From Pseudomonadales bacterium (GTDB lineage Bacteria; Pseudomonadota; Gammaproteobacteria; Pseudomonadales; Azotimanducaceae), in assembly GCA_022827245.1 (NCBI GenBank), contig JAJDTI010000186.1:1-64000 (forward strand): DNA of 64,000 nt, in the 5' to 3' direction. The notes under the pieces were generated by a model. It worked only from the letters and a program-made list of their open reading frames with translations, was not told the origin of the DNA and made no database searches. This document shows, in pieces, positions 1 to 8,914 of the stretch. Each line of letters begins with the position of its first letter. Position 1 is the stretch's first letter. Position numbers and translations under genes: made by a program.

Positions 1-861
1 GCGGACCGGTGGATCCGCTCCCGGGCCCGGGAAATGATCGAAGCCGTCACCCGCGCGATGGACACGTACCGCTTCGATCTCTACGCCAACGCCGTCTACG
101 AGTTCGCCTGGCACGAGTACTGCGACTGGTACCTCGAACTGACCAAACCCGTGCTCTGGGACGAGAGCACGGACCCGGCGAGTGCCCGGGGCGTCCGCCG
201 CACCCTGCTCGAGGTTCTGGACGCAGTGCTCCGCGCCGCGCACCCCATCATGCCGTACATCACGGACTCCCTGTGGCGGGAGCAGGCCGCCGTCTCGGGC
301 AACGGAGCCCCGGGCAACGGGGCCGGGACGATCATGCTGGCCCCTTTTCCGGAACCCGAGGACTTCGACGACGATCCCGAGGCCACCGCCGCGATCGAGT
401 GGCTGAAGGCCGTGGTGGTCGGCGTCCGCACCATCCGCAGCGAAATGAACGTACCGCCGCGCACGTCGATCGCCCTGCTGCTGCAGGGCGACGACCCAGT
501 CGACCGGTCCCGTCTCGACGCGACGCGGACGCTGCTCTGCCGGCTGGCCGGCATCGACACGGTCGAGTGGCTCGAGGAAGGTGCGGAGGCTCCCCCGGCG
601 GCGGTCCACGTGGTGGGGGACCTCAAGGTCCTGGTCCCGCTCGAGGGCGTTATCGACGTCGACCGCGAGCGCGGGCGCCTGTCGAAGGAGATCGCCAAGT
701 GCTCCCGGGAGGTCGAGCGCGTACAGGCGAAACTCGGCAACGAGAACTTCGTCGCGAAGGCGCCGGACCACATCGTCGCCGCCGAGCGCGACAAGGCGGC
801 GGACCTGTCGACCAGGCTCGACGCGTTGCGTGCCCAGTTCGACCGTCTCGACGGGCTGTAG
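1..861 (+). CDS. valS: Valyl-tRNA synthetase, C-terminal part (5' end outside window)
   Basis: Charges tRNA-Val with valine in the cytoplasm. The reading frame is open from base 1, so only the last 286 residues are present; the catalytic Rossmann domain lies upstream. What remains is the helical anticodon-binding domain (with the family-typical YEFAWHEYCDWYLEL at the start) followed by a charged, heptad-rich C-terminal arm from about residue 215 (LSKEIAKCSREVERVQAKL and onward), which is the tRNA-contacting coiled coil of bacterial ValRS. The gene ends in TAG at 859-861 and runs into the oppositely oriented autotransporter gene 45 bases later. The housekeeping identity is secure. Confidence 0.95.
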   Translation, partial: ADRWIRSRAREMIEAVTRAMDTYRFDLYANAVYEFAWHEYCDWYLELTKPVLWDESTDPASARGVRRTLLEVLDAVLRAAHPIMPYITDSLWREQAAVSGNGAPGNGAGTIMLAPFPEPEDFDDDPEATAAIEWLKAVVVGVRTIRSEMNVPPRTSIALLLQGDDPVDRSRLDATRTLLCRLAGIDTVEWLEEGAEAPPAAVHVVGDLKVLVPLEGVIDVDRERGRLSKEIAKCSREVERVQAKLGNENFVAKAPDHIVAAERDKAADLSTRLDALRAQFDRLDGL

Positions 862-906
862 CCAACGCCACGGAGAGGTTCCGGACCCCTCCTTACTCAG
901 AAACGC

Positions 907-3900
907 TCAGAAGTGCGCGCGCCCCGTGAGCACCAGCCGATGGTCGGTCTCCACGGGGTAGAGTTCCACCCGTTCCCCCGCCAGTTCCAGGTAGACGGGC
1001 GGCTGCCAGGAGGTGCCCCGCAGGCGGTAGCTGACCCCGAAGCGCACCCGCCGCCGATCGCGCGCCGAGAGATCGAACTCCCCGAACGAGGTGACCAGAC
1101 CCGGACGGTGCGCAAGACCGGCACCGTAGCCGACGCGCCCCGCGAGCCCCCAACCGGGGCGCATGCCGCCCATGCCGCGCCGGTAGTCCCTGCGCCAGAG
1201 CATGTCCGTCATGTCCGCGGCGCCGCCCCACCGCGGCGCGAGCGACAGGCTCCACCCGCGGCCGTCCGTGCTCGGGCCCACCACGATCGCGGCGCTCAGG
1301 CCGTTCTCCGAGTAGCCCTCCACCGCGTGCATCGCCACCGTGCGACCCTTCAGTTCCACCCCGACGTTGGGACTGCGGAACCGCACGCCGCCGGCCACCT
1401 CCAGTGCGCCACCGGTCTGGCCGTCGCCGCCGTCGAAACGTCCGCCGATGTCGACGAACGGGACCAGGGTGGCCCCGCCGAGCTGCAGGGGCCACGAGCC
1501 CTCGACGCCCACGCGCACCTGGTGCACGCCGACCGAGAGACCCTCGACCGCCGCGAGACCGTCGCCGGTCTCGAGTTCCACGAAGCCGGCGTCGCCCCGC
1601 ACGGCCAGGTCCACGCCGAGCGAACGACCGAGGTCGAAGCGCAGCCCGGCCACGGCCATCGACATCGAGAGATCGGCCGGCGGGCCGGCCTCTTCCCCGT
1701 CCCGCACCGCGAGCGCCTCGCCCGTGCCGAAGCCGAGAATGGCCCACAGCCGGGCCCTGTCGTGCGGCGACCACTGGACATAGGGGTGGACGGTGGTGAG
1801 CTCCGTCTCGAGCGTCCCCGCCCCCGCCGCTTCGCCGCCGAACTCGTAGGAGACGTCGGCCTGGGCGTGGGAGACGGCGACCCCGGCCACCCAGGCCTCG
1901 CCGCGCGCGTCGACGCCCAGGTATCCCGAGGCCATGTCGCCGTCGTAGGCGCCCGCCTCCGGTTCGCTGTCGAAAGCCCAGTAGTCGCCGCCGCCCCAGA
2001 CGCCCCAGGACACGGCCTGGCTGCCGATGCCGATGAGCGGCATCTCGAAGCCGAAGTCCCGCTGCGTCGGTTGGCCGGTCGTCTGCCACGCGAGGCCGGT
2101 CGCATCCGGGTGTCCGCCCATGGCGCCCGGCAAGCCGTCCGCCGCGCCCCCGGTCGACCATCCCGTTTCCGGCAGCCCCGACTCCGGCACCGCGTATCGA
2201 ACGTCCGCCTGTCGGATCGTCGCGTCGCCCGCCATGTCGAGCCGAGTGCCGATGGTGTTCGTCGCACTCCACAGCAGCCCGCGACCGATCGTCGCCAGCG
2301 CATCGCCGAGCACCGCCTTCTCCGCCGCGCTGGCCCCCACCGTTACGCTCAAGGACAGCACGAGCCGGGCGTTCGTGGCCGTGACCACCACCAGGCCGAC
2401 GCCTTCGCCAACCGGAGTGACCGTCACGACGGTGCCTGACGCATGCGCCCCGACCACGCCCGGATGCTCGGACGTCGCCACGAGCGCGCCGTAGTTCCGC
2501 ACGCCGACTTCGGTCAGCACGCCCGCGAGATCCGCGGTCCACGGCGTACCGATCGTGAGCGCCGGCACCTCGAGTTCGACCGTGATCTCCGGACCCACGC
2601 GGTGCCCGCCCTGGGCCGCCAGGGCGTCGAAGCGCAGGTCCGCCGGCTGGCCGTCGGCGTCCTCGATGGCCCCGCCGGCAAGCGCATTGGCGGCGACACT
2701 GACGCCGTCGTCGTCGACGTCCCCCGTCTGCACGACATAGCGGAAGACCAGCGACGGCGTCCCGCTCCCCGACGCCAGCGCGGCGGAACGCGAACGACCG
2801 CCCACGGACAGCGTCAGGACCGGGTCCCCGGTGACGTGGACCGCGCGGTCGAAGGTCACGGTGATCTCGATTCCCTCGCCCTCGGCGTACATGCCGGCGG
2901 CGGCCGGCCGCGAGGAGATGCCAACGTCCAGGACCCTGGCGGCCGGCGTGGCGGCGTACACCTTGTGCCGGGCAGCAGCGGGTAACGCTTCGAAAGTACG
3001 GTCCGCCTCATTGCCGTGGCCGTCGTCGATCACGCCGCCGGTCAGAGAGTTCGCCGCGACGCTGATCCCGTCCTCGTCCCGGTCGTCGCCGCCCACGACG
3101 TAGCCGAACAGGAGCGTCCCGGTCCCGCTGCCGGAGGAGAGCGCCGCCTGGCGGTTGCCACCGCCCATCGACAGCGTCAACACGGGGCTGCCGGTCACGT
3201 GCACAACCTCGTTGAACGTCACCTCGAACTCGATGACTTCGTCCTCTTCGTAGGCGTCATTACCGGCGGGAGTCGAGACGATCCGCACCTCCGAGACGGT
3301 CGGCGCTACGGCGTCCACACGCTGCCCGGCGTCCGCCGGCAATGCGGCGAACGCTCTGGTGACGGCATTGCCCCCCGCATCTTCAACCACACCGCCCGTC
3401 AACGCATTCGCCGCGATGCTCACGCCGTCCTCGTCACCGTCCCCTTCGCGCACGACGTAGCCGAACGTCAGGGTGTTCGTCCCGCTCCCTGAGGCGAGCG
3501 CCGCCTGACGCGTGCCGCCCCCTATGGACAGTGTCAGGACGGGGTTGCCGGTCACATGGACCTCCTCGTCGAACGTCACGGCCACCTCGATGATCTCGCC
3601 GGCTTCGTAGGTGGCATTTCGTTCCGGAGTCGAAACGATCCGCACTCCGGAAATGGTCGGGCCCACGGCATCCACACGGTGGGCGGCATCGGCCGGCAAC
3701 GCCGCGAAAGCCCTCGTGACGGCAATGCCGCCCGCATCTTCGATCGTACCGCCGGTCAGGACATTCGCGGCAATGCTCACACCGTCATCGTCGTTGTCTC
3801 CCTCCCGCACGACGTACCGGAACGTCAGGGTGTCGGTTCCGCTGCCGGATACCAGGGCCGCATCACGCGTCCCGCCGCCTACCAGCAACGCCAGGACCGG

Positions 3901-6900
3901 CTCGCCGCCCACATGCACGACCCCGTCGAAGGTGACCACGACATCGATGGCCTCTCCCGCCAGATAGGTCTGATCGTGGGCGGGACTGGAAACAACCGCA
4001 ACTCTCGTTACCGCCGTTATCTTCACGGTGCCGTCCACCTTGTGATCGGCCTGCGCAGGCAGCCCATCGAACGTCAGCACGACCCCATTTCCGTTCACGT
4101 CGGCGATCACCCCGCCCGACAGCGCGTTGGCGGCGATGCTGACGCCGTCTTCGTCGACCTCGCCCCCCTGGATGGTGTACCCGAACGTCAACGTGTTCGT
4201 ACCGCTCCCCGATGCGAGCGCTGCCTGGCGCGTGCCGCCCCCTATGGACAGTGTCAGGACGGGGTTCCCGGTCACATGGACCGCCTCATCGAACGTCACG
4301 GCTACCTCGATGATCTCCCCGGCTTCGTAGGTGGCATTTCTTTCCGGAGTCGAGACGATCCGTACTCCGGAAACGGTCGGGCCCACGGCATCCACGCGGT
4401 GGGCCGCATCGGCCGGCAACGCCGCGAAAGCCCTCGTGACGGCAATGCCGCCCGCATCTTCGATCGTACCGCCCGTCAGGGCATTCGCGGCAATGCTCAC
4501 ACCGTCATCGTCGTCGTCACCCTCCCGCACGATGTAGCGGAACGTCAGGGTCTCCGTTCCGCTACCCGACACCAGGGTCGCGTCACGCGTCCCGCCTCCC
4601 ACCAGCACTGCCAGGATCGGCTCGCCGCCCACATGGACGACCCCGTCGAACGTGACCGCGACATCGATCGCTTCTCCCGCCAGATAGGTCCGACCGCGCG
4701 CGGGACTGGAAACAACCGCAACTCTCGTTACCGCCGTGATCTTCACGGTGCCGTCCACCTTGTGCCCGGCCTGCGCCGGCAGCCCCGCAAACGTCATTAC
4801 GACCCCATTCCCGTTCACGTCGGCGATGACGCCGCCCGCCAACGCGTTGGCGGCGATGCTGACGCCGTCCTCATCAACCTCGCCTTCCTGGACGGTGTAG
4901 CGGAACGTCAACGTGTCGGTGCCGCTTCCCGAGACGAGCGCAGCCGCCCGGGAAACGCCACCAACCGACAGGGTCAGGATCGGGTCTCCTGTGACGTGCA
5001 CCACGTCGTCGAACTTGACGGCGACCTCGATGGCCTCGCCGAGCACGTACGTCTCATGCCGGGCCGGGCCCGACACGACGCGCACTTCCAGCACCGTCGG
5101 CCGGGCGGCGTCGACCTTGTGGCCGGACTGCGCGCGCAGCCCGGCGAAGATCCGGGACACCGGGTCTCCGCTCGCACCGGATATCGCTCCTCCCGACAGC
5201 GCGTTCGCGGCGACGCTAATGCCGTCCGCATCGACGTCGCCCTCTTGGACGGTGTAGCGGAAGGTCAGCGTGTCCGTCCCGCTGCCGGCCAGGTACGCGG
5301 CGGAACGCGTGCTCGGACCAATGGAGACGCCGAGCACCGGGTTTCCGGTCACGTGGACCGCGGCGTCGAAGACCACCGCGATGTCGATCTGCTCGCCCGG
5401 GCCGTACGTGTCCCCGCTCGACCCCGGCTGGGAGACCAGGCGGACCGTTGTCACCCGTGGCCCCACGATGCCGTTCACCTTGTGCCGGGGCTGCGCCGGG
5501 AGCGCCGGGAAGTAGACCCTGACCTCCCCGCCGGTCCCGCTGGTGATCTCGCCTCCCCGCAGGGCGCCGCTCGCAATGCTGATCCCGTCCTCGTCGAGGT
5601 CGCCGGCCTGGACCGTGTAACGGAAGCGGAGCGCCCGCGTGCCGCTGCCCGTCGTGAACGTCGCCGCGCGCGTGTTGCCTCCGATCGAGAGCTGCAGGAT
5701 CGGGTCGCCGGTGACGTGCACGACGCCCGCGAAGGTCACGGTGACCTCGATGTCTCCCTCGAGGCCGTAGGTGTCGCCGGACCGCGGGGCCGACACGATC
5801 GCCAGGGTGGCCTGGACGGAACCGAGACCGCGCACCCGGTGCCCCGGGTCCGCCGGCACCCCGGCAAACGTCCGGACCGCAGCGTTGCCCACGCTGTCCT
5901 CGATCACCCCCTGCCGCAGCGCGCTCGGCGCGATGCTGATGCCGTCGTCGTCCCGGTCGCCCTCCTGGACCGTGTAGCGGAACGTGAGCCGCGTCGTGCC
6001 GCTGCCGGTCGCGAAGCCGGCATCGCGCGAGTGGGCGCCGACGGACAACGTAAGGACCGGCTCGCCGGTGACGTGGACCTGCGTGTCGAACGTCACCTCG
6101 ACCGTGATGGCCTCGCCGGTGCCGTAGGTGGAGCCCGACTGCGGCGCGGACACGATCTCCACCTCCGTCACGAGCGGCGGTTTGAGACCTCCGGCGTTCA
6201 CCTTGTGCGCCGCCTGGGCGGGCACCGGTGGCACCTCTCGCGGATACTGCTGGCCCATTGGCCCCGGGGCGTTTCCCGCGTGGTCCCGGATGCACCCGCC
6301 CTGCAGAGACGTCGGACCCACGCTGATGCCGTCATCGTCGACGTCGCCGATCTGGACGACGTAGCGGAAGCGCAGGGACCGCGTACCGCTGCCCCCGACG
6401 AAGTCCGCGGCCCGCGTCAGTTCTCCAACGGACAGCAGCAGCGTGAGGTCCACGGGCGAGCCCGTGATGCACGGCGAGATGACATGCATGATCTCGCCGA
6501 AGACCACTGAGACTTCGATGGCGTCGCCGGCGACGTACGTATCGTCGGGTCCCGCATCAGAGGTGATCTCAACGCCCGTGACCTGTGGCGCGACGGCGTC
6601 GACCTTGTGGGTGTTTTGATCCGCCAGCGGCGTCAGTGTGCGTACCGCAGGGTTGCCTGCCTTGTCAGTGATCGTGCCGCCCCGCAGGGCGCCGGCCTGG
6701 ACGGAGATGCCCGCCGCGTCCCCCTTGGCATCGAGGTCCCCTGCCTGCACGACGTAGCGGAAGGTCAATTGCCTCGGGCGCACAGCGAGCAACGTCGCAG
6801 GTCGCGACAGGGAGCCGACGGAGATCAGGAGTTCGGGCGCACCCGACACCACGACCTCGTCGTCGAACGACACCGTGAGGTCGATGTGGTCACCCGCGGC

Positions 6901-7425
6901 GTAGGTGTCGTCGTCGCCCGCATCGGAGACGATCTCAACGCCCGTCGCCTTCGGCGCCACGCCATCCACCATGTGGCTCGGGTCGGCCAGACCTGCTGGG
7001 ACAGTGGTGGCGACATCGTCCCCACCCCCGTCCGTCAGAGTCCCACCCGTGATCGCGTCCGTCCCGAAAGAGATTCCGTCGGGAGCCTCGTCACCGTCCC
7101 GTACACGGTACTGGAACAGCAGTCTCCGGCTACCACTCCCGTCGACGAAACGCATTGATCGCGACTGGGTACCGAATTGGAGTCCGAAGGTGAGGCCGGG
7201 GGACGGGTCAGGGTTGTGGTTCACATGGACAACCTCGCCGAACGATACGGCGACCTCGATCGCGTCGCCCTGCGCGTAAGTGCTGTCCGCGCCCGGATCG
7301 GAAATGATGTCGGCACTTTGGGCCACCCCCGCTGCAGGCAACGCGACCAGCACCGCGGCCGCCACGAGGGCGCGCGGGAGCGGGAACGGGCAGCGTGCCC
7401 GCGGCCGGCGGCCGGTCGTAGCCAT
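907..7425 (-). CDS. Giant repeat autotransporter (2172 aa) with C-terminal beta-barrel
   Basis: Predicted type V secreted surface protein. Residues 1-36 form a signal peptide (basic start, hydrophobic core ALVAAAVLVALPAAG, likely cut after GVAQ). Thirteen repeats of about 120 residues follow to roughly residue 1610, then an Ig-like segment, a short helical linker (GRGLLWSATNTIGTRLDM, about 1715) and an outer-membrane barrel ending in Phe (RAHF), as expected for BAM insertion. I start at ATG 7425 because GGGAGGA lies 4-5 bases upstream; an in-frame GTG at 7440 overlaps that Shine-Dalgarno. The passenger function is unknown; adhesion or matrix binding is an inference. The DDDGIS-type acidic loops could bind Ca2+. 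The gene stands alone between valS (convergent) and its own promoter. Confidence 0.86.
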   Translation of the reverse strand: MATTGRRPRARCPFPLPRALVAAAVLVALPAAGVAQSADIISDPGADSTYAQGDAIEVAVSFGEVVHVNHNPDPSPGLTFGLQFGTQSRSMRFVDGSGSRRLLFQYRVRDGDEAPDGISFGTDAITGGTLTDGGGDDVATTVPAGLADPSHMVDGVAPKATGVEIVSDAGDDDTYAAGDHIDLTVSFDDEVVVSGAPELLISVGSLSRPATLLAVRPRQLTFRYVVQAGDLDAKGDAAGISVQAGALRGGTITDKAGNPAVRTLTPLADQNTHKVDAVAPQVTGVEITSDAGPDDTYVAGDAIEVSVVFGEIMHVISPCITGSPVDLTLLLSVGELTRAADFVGGSGTRSLRFRYVVQIGDVDDDGISVGPTSLQGGCIRDHAGNAPGPMGQQYPREVPPVPAQAAHKVNAGGLKPPLVTEVEIVSAPQSGSTYGTGEAITVEVTFDTQVHVTGEPVLTLSVGAHSRDAGFATGSGTTRLTFRYTVQEGDRDDDGISIAPSALRQGVIEDSVGNAAVRTFAGVPADPGHRVRGLGSVQATLAIVSAPRSGDTYGLEGDIEVTVTFAGVVHVTGDPILQLSIGGNTRAATFTTGSGTRALRFRYTVQAGDLDEDGISIASGALRGGEITSGTGGEVRVYFPALPAQPRHKVNGIVGPRVTTVRLVSQPGSSGDTYGPGEQIDIAVVFDAAVHVTGNPVLGVSIGPSTRSAAYLAGSGTDTLTFRYTVQEGDVDADGISVAANALSGGAISGASGDPVSRIFAGLRAQSGHKVDAARPTVLEVRVVSGPARHETYVLGEAIEVAVKFDDVVHVTGDPILTLSVGGVSRAAALVSGSGTDTLTFRYTVQEGEVDEDGVSIAANALAGGVIADVNGNGVVMTFAGLPAQAGHKVDGTVKITAVTRVAVVSSPARGRTYLAGEAIDVAVTFDGVVHVGGEPILAVLVGGGTRDATLVSGSGTETLTFRYIVREGDDDDDGVSIAANALTGGTIEDAGGIAVTRAFAALPADAAHRVDAVGPTVSGVRIVSTPERNATYEAGEIIEVAVTFDEAVHVTGNPVLTLSIGGGTRQAALASGSGTNTLTFGYTIQGGEVDEDGVSIAANALSGGVIADVNGNGVVLTFDGLPAQADHKVDGTVKITAVTRVAVVSSPAHDQTYLAGEAIDVVVTFDGVVHVGGEPVLALLVGGGTRDAALVSGSGTDTLTFRYVVREGDNDDDGVSIAANVLTGGTIEDAGGIAVTRAFAALPADAAHRVDAVGPTISGVRIVSTPERNATYEAGEIIEVAVTFDEEVHVTGNPVLTLSIGGGTRQAALASGSGTNTLTFGYVVREGDGDEDGVSIAANALTGGVVEDAGGNAVTRAFAALPADAGQRVDAVAPTVSEVRIVSTPAGNDAYEEDEVIEFEVTFNEVVHVTGSPVLTLSMGGGNRQAALSSGSGTGTLLFGYVVGGDDRDEDGISVAANSLTGGVIDDGHGNEADRTFEALPAAARHKVYAATPAARVLDVGISSRPAAAGMYAEGEGIEITVTFDRAVHVTGDPVLTLSVGGRSRSAALASGSGTPSLVFRYVVQTGDVDDDGVSVAANALAGGAIEDADGQPADLRFDALAAQGGHRVGPEITVELEVPALTIGTPWTADLAGVLTEVGVRNYGALVATSEHPGVVGAHASGTVVTVTPVGEGVGLVVVTATNARLVLSLSVTVGASAAEKAVLGDALATIGRGLLWSATNTIGTRLDMAGDATIRQADVRYAVPESGLPETGWSTGGAADGLPGAMGGHPDATGLAWQTTGQPTQRDFGFEMPLIGIGSQAVSWGVWGGGDYWAFDSEPEAGAYDGDMASGYLGVDARGEAWVAGVAVSHAQADVSYEFGGEAAGAGTLETELTTVHPYVQWSPHDRARLWAILGFGTGEALAVRDGEEAGPPADLSMSMAVAGLRFDLGRSLGVDLAVRGDAGFVELETGDGLAAVEGLSVGVHQVRVGVEGSWPLQLGGATLVPFVDIGGRFDGGDGQTGGALEVAGGVRFRSPNVGVELKGRTVAMHAVEGYSENGLSAAIVVGPSTDGRGWSLSLAPRWGGAADMTDMLWRRDYRRGMGGMRPGWGLAGRVGYGAGLAHRPGLVTSFGEFDLSARDRRRVRFGVSYRLRGTSWQPPVYLELAGERVELYPVETDHRLVLTGRAHF
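2596..7317 (-). repeat. Thirteen tandem ~120-aa passenger repeats
   Basis: Each unit follows the pattern TY..GE.IEV.VTF, VHVTG.PVLTLS.GG.TR, SGSGT.TLTFRY.VQEGD.D.DGIS, then NAL.GG.I.D..GN and a closing HKVDG. Units start near 7317, 6960, 6600, 6185, 5820, 5465, 5105, 4746, 4385, 4026, 3665, 3305 and 2950. The first three (N-terminal) units are the most diverged; unit 3 carries an extra CITGSP insert with one of two Cys residues. Units 7-11 are the most alike. The structure is probably an Ig-like beta-sandwich string. This is coding repetition, not a CRISPR array or satellite. Confidence 0.85.
3306..4746 (-). repeat. Recent 720-bp tandem duplication (repeats 8+9 and 10+11)
   Basis: Positions 3306-4026 and 4027-4746 are two copies of a two-repeat block with an exact 720-base period. 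By eye, repeats 8 and 10 differ at about 11 of 120 residues. The first halves of repeats 9 and 11 differ at 2-3 residues. The second half of repeat 9, however, matches repeat 7 instead, which suggests later gene conversion. This is the youngest part of the array. Confidence 0.8.
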
Positions 7426-7558
7426 CTGTCCTCCCTGCACGGGCGAGCGGACGTGTCCGCCGCCCAGGCGTTCCGAACGGAACTACCGCGCAGGAAGGAT
7501 GCGCACCTGCCGGTGCCGACCTGCCCTCCGTCGTCCCCCTCCCCGAAGGGGGCCGCGG

Positions 7559-7588
7559 GTTATAGCACGGTGGAAAACATGTGGACAA
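7559..7588 (-). promoter_or_regulatory. Sigma-70-like promoter for the autotransporter
   Basis: On the minus strand TTGTCC (7588-7583) and TATAAC (7564-7559) are separated by 18 bases, in a small AT-rich island inside otherwise GC-rich DNA. Transcription would start near 7552, leaving a leader of about 125 bases that contains a CCCC-TTC-GGGG type hairpin before the Shine-Dalgarno. Prediction from sequence only. Confidence 0.5.
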
Positions 7589-7633
7589 CCGCGGTCATGG
7601 ACCACGGCGGAGCACCCGGGGCGGCCGGTGCAA

Positions 7634-7652
7634 GCCCGTCCCCGAAAAGGGC
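7634..7652 (-). terminator. Weak hairpin after the amidohydrolase gene
   Basis: GCCC (7634-7637) and GGGC (7649-7652) can pair around a loop containing TTTTCGGGGA on the minus strand. It lies just past the amidohydrolase stop and before the autotransporter promoter, so it could separate the two transcripts. The stem is short, hence low confidence. Confidence 0.25.
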
Positions 7653-7668
7653 GAAGGCCCTGGCGGCG

Positions 7669-8901
7669 TCAGTCCAGGTGGTAGACCCGAGCCGCGTTGT
7701 CGTGCAGCACCTTGCGGGTGATCTCGGGCGGCACGTCGCGGAACTTGTGCTCGATGTCCGTGCGGGCGTCCTTCGAGAACGGATGCGGCCCCGGCGAGAT
7801 GCTCGTCGGGTGCGGGAAATCCGTCTCGTAGAAGAGGTTGTCCGGGAAGATGTCCAGCGTGCGCCGGGCGCTTTCCTCCTCGAACCAGAAGCTGCCGTAG
7901 ATCTGGCGCCGGAAGTACTCGCTCGGCTTGAGCCTGAGGTCCGGCCGCGAGACGGTCGCGCCCTGGTTCAGCCACTGCCAGTCCATCGACTCCAGGAGGA
8001 ACGGCAGGTAGCCGACCCCGCTCTCCACCGAGACGAAGCTGAGCTTCGGGAACCGTTCGCAGATTCCGCTGACGATGAGCTCGCAGATGCAGGTCGCGTT
8101 GCTGAGGAACAGCATGGTCGAGAGCTGCATGACCGTCGCCAGCCGGTCGTGGCCGGGCCAGATCGGCGTGCCGCGGTCCGCGCCGATGTGGAATGCGACC
8201 GGCAGACCGAGGTCCTGCGCCGTCTCCCACAGGGGATTCCAGTAAGGATCCGGCAGCCAGGGCAGCCCGAGCCCGTCGGGCTGGCTCGTCATCAGCACGG
8301 CGCGATGGCCCATCTTCGCCGCCCGGTGCACCTCGGCCACGCACTGCTCCATGTCCCACAACGGCAGCGCCATCTGCGCCAGCAGCCGGTCGGGATCCAC
8401 GCCGCACCAATCGGTGAGGAAGTCGTTGTAGGCCTGGACGCACTCGAGGGCGAGCTTCGGTTCCTTCTGCGCCAGCCGGCCGTGCTGGCCGCCTCCGCTG
8501 ATGTTCAGGTTCGGGAAGACGGCCATGGCGTGCACGCCCATCTCGTCCATGGCGCGGATGCGCGCCGCGGCATCCCAGGACCCGGGATGCGCGTCGGCGA
8601 GGGTGTGCGGATGGCTCGGATGCGGCCGGTCGTGACCGGCCCAGGCCATGAAGGCCGTGGGGATCGTCGGCTGGCCGTCGAGGATCCACACGTCGTCGTC
8701 GGGGTCCCAGTCGAACAGGCCCGACGGCAGGAGCGGGCTGTCGGTACCTTCGGACCCGAGCCCGAGATCCCGGCACTTTACGACGTGGGGCACCAGGTCT
8801 CCCCACTTCTTCGACACCCGGCTGGTCCAGAGATCCTCCGGTTCGCAGATGTGCGTGTCGATGTCGATGACCTGGATCGTGTCGGCGATCGCCTGTGCCA
8901 T
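7669..8901 (-). CDS. Amidohydrolase family 2 (ACMSD-like) metal-dependent hydrolase
   Basis: A 410-residue TIM-barrel hydrolase or decarboxylase of the amidohydrolase_2 type. The N-terminal metal motif is DIDTHICEPED (residues 13-23); mid-barrel segments include VAFHIGADRG, and the C-terminal part has FYETDFPHPTS, the usual Asp/His end of the active site. The start is set at ATG 8901 because GGAGGA precedes it by 7 bases; the frame is open further upstream without a better signal. It follows the PhyH gene by 13 bases and belongs to the same minus-strand operon. The substrate cannot be read from the sequence; relatives act on aromatic or lipid-derived carboxylates. Confidence 0.85.
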   Translation of the reverse strand: MAQAIADTIQVIDIDTHICEPEDLWTSRVSKKWGDLVPHVVKCRDLGLGSEGTDSPLLPSGLFDWDPDDDVWILDGQPTIPTAFMAWAGHDRPHPSHPHTLADAHPGSWDAAARIRAMDEMGVHAMAVFPNLNISGGGQHGRLAQKEPKLALECVQAYNDFLTDWCGVDPDRLLAQMALPLWDMEQCVAEVHRAAKMGHRAVLMTSQPDGLGLPWLPDPYWNPLWETAQDLGLPVAFHIGADRGTPIWPGHDRLATVMQLSTMLFLSNATCICELIVSGICERFPKLSFVSVESGVGYLPFLLESMDWQWLNQGATVSRPDLRLKPSEYFRRQIYGSFWFEEESARRTLDIFPDNLFYETDFPHPTSISPGPHPFSKDARTDIEHKFRDVPPEITRKVLHDNAARVYHLD

Positions 8902-8914
8902 GTCGCTTCCTCCT

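Noticed and set aside
3556-6510. A 984-codon open frame on the plus strand inside the autotransporter gene, itself repetitive
   Set aside because: Its periodicity mirrors the repeats of the real minus-strand gene; the minus frame has signal peptide, promoter, Shine-Dalgarno and barrel.
2596-7317. Regularly spaced repeats suggesting a CRISPR array
   Set aside because: The period is about 360 bases, the units diverge, and they translate into a consistent domain repeat.
7534-7652. Several CCCCGAAGGG-type hairpins (7545, 7634, 29833) as a second repeat family
   Set aside because: Only three loosely similar sites with different flanks and no GTAG guide; they may be unrelated small hairpins.
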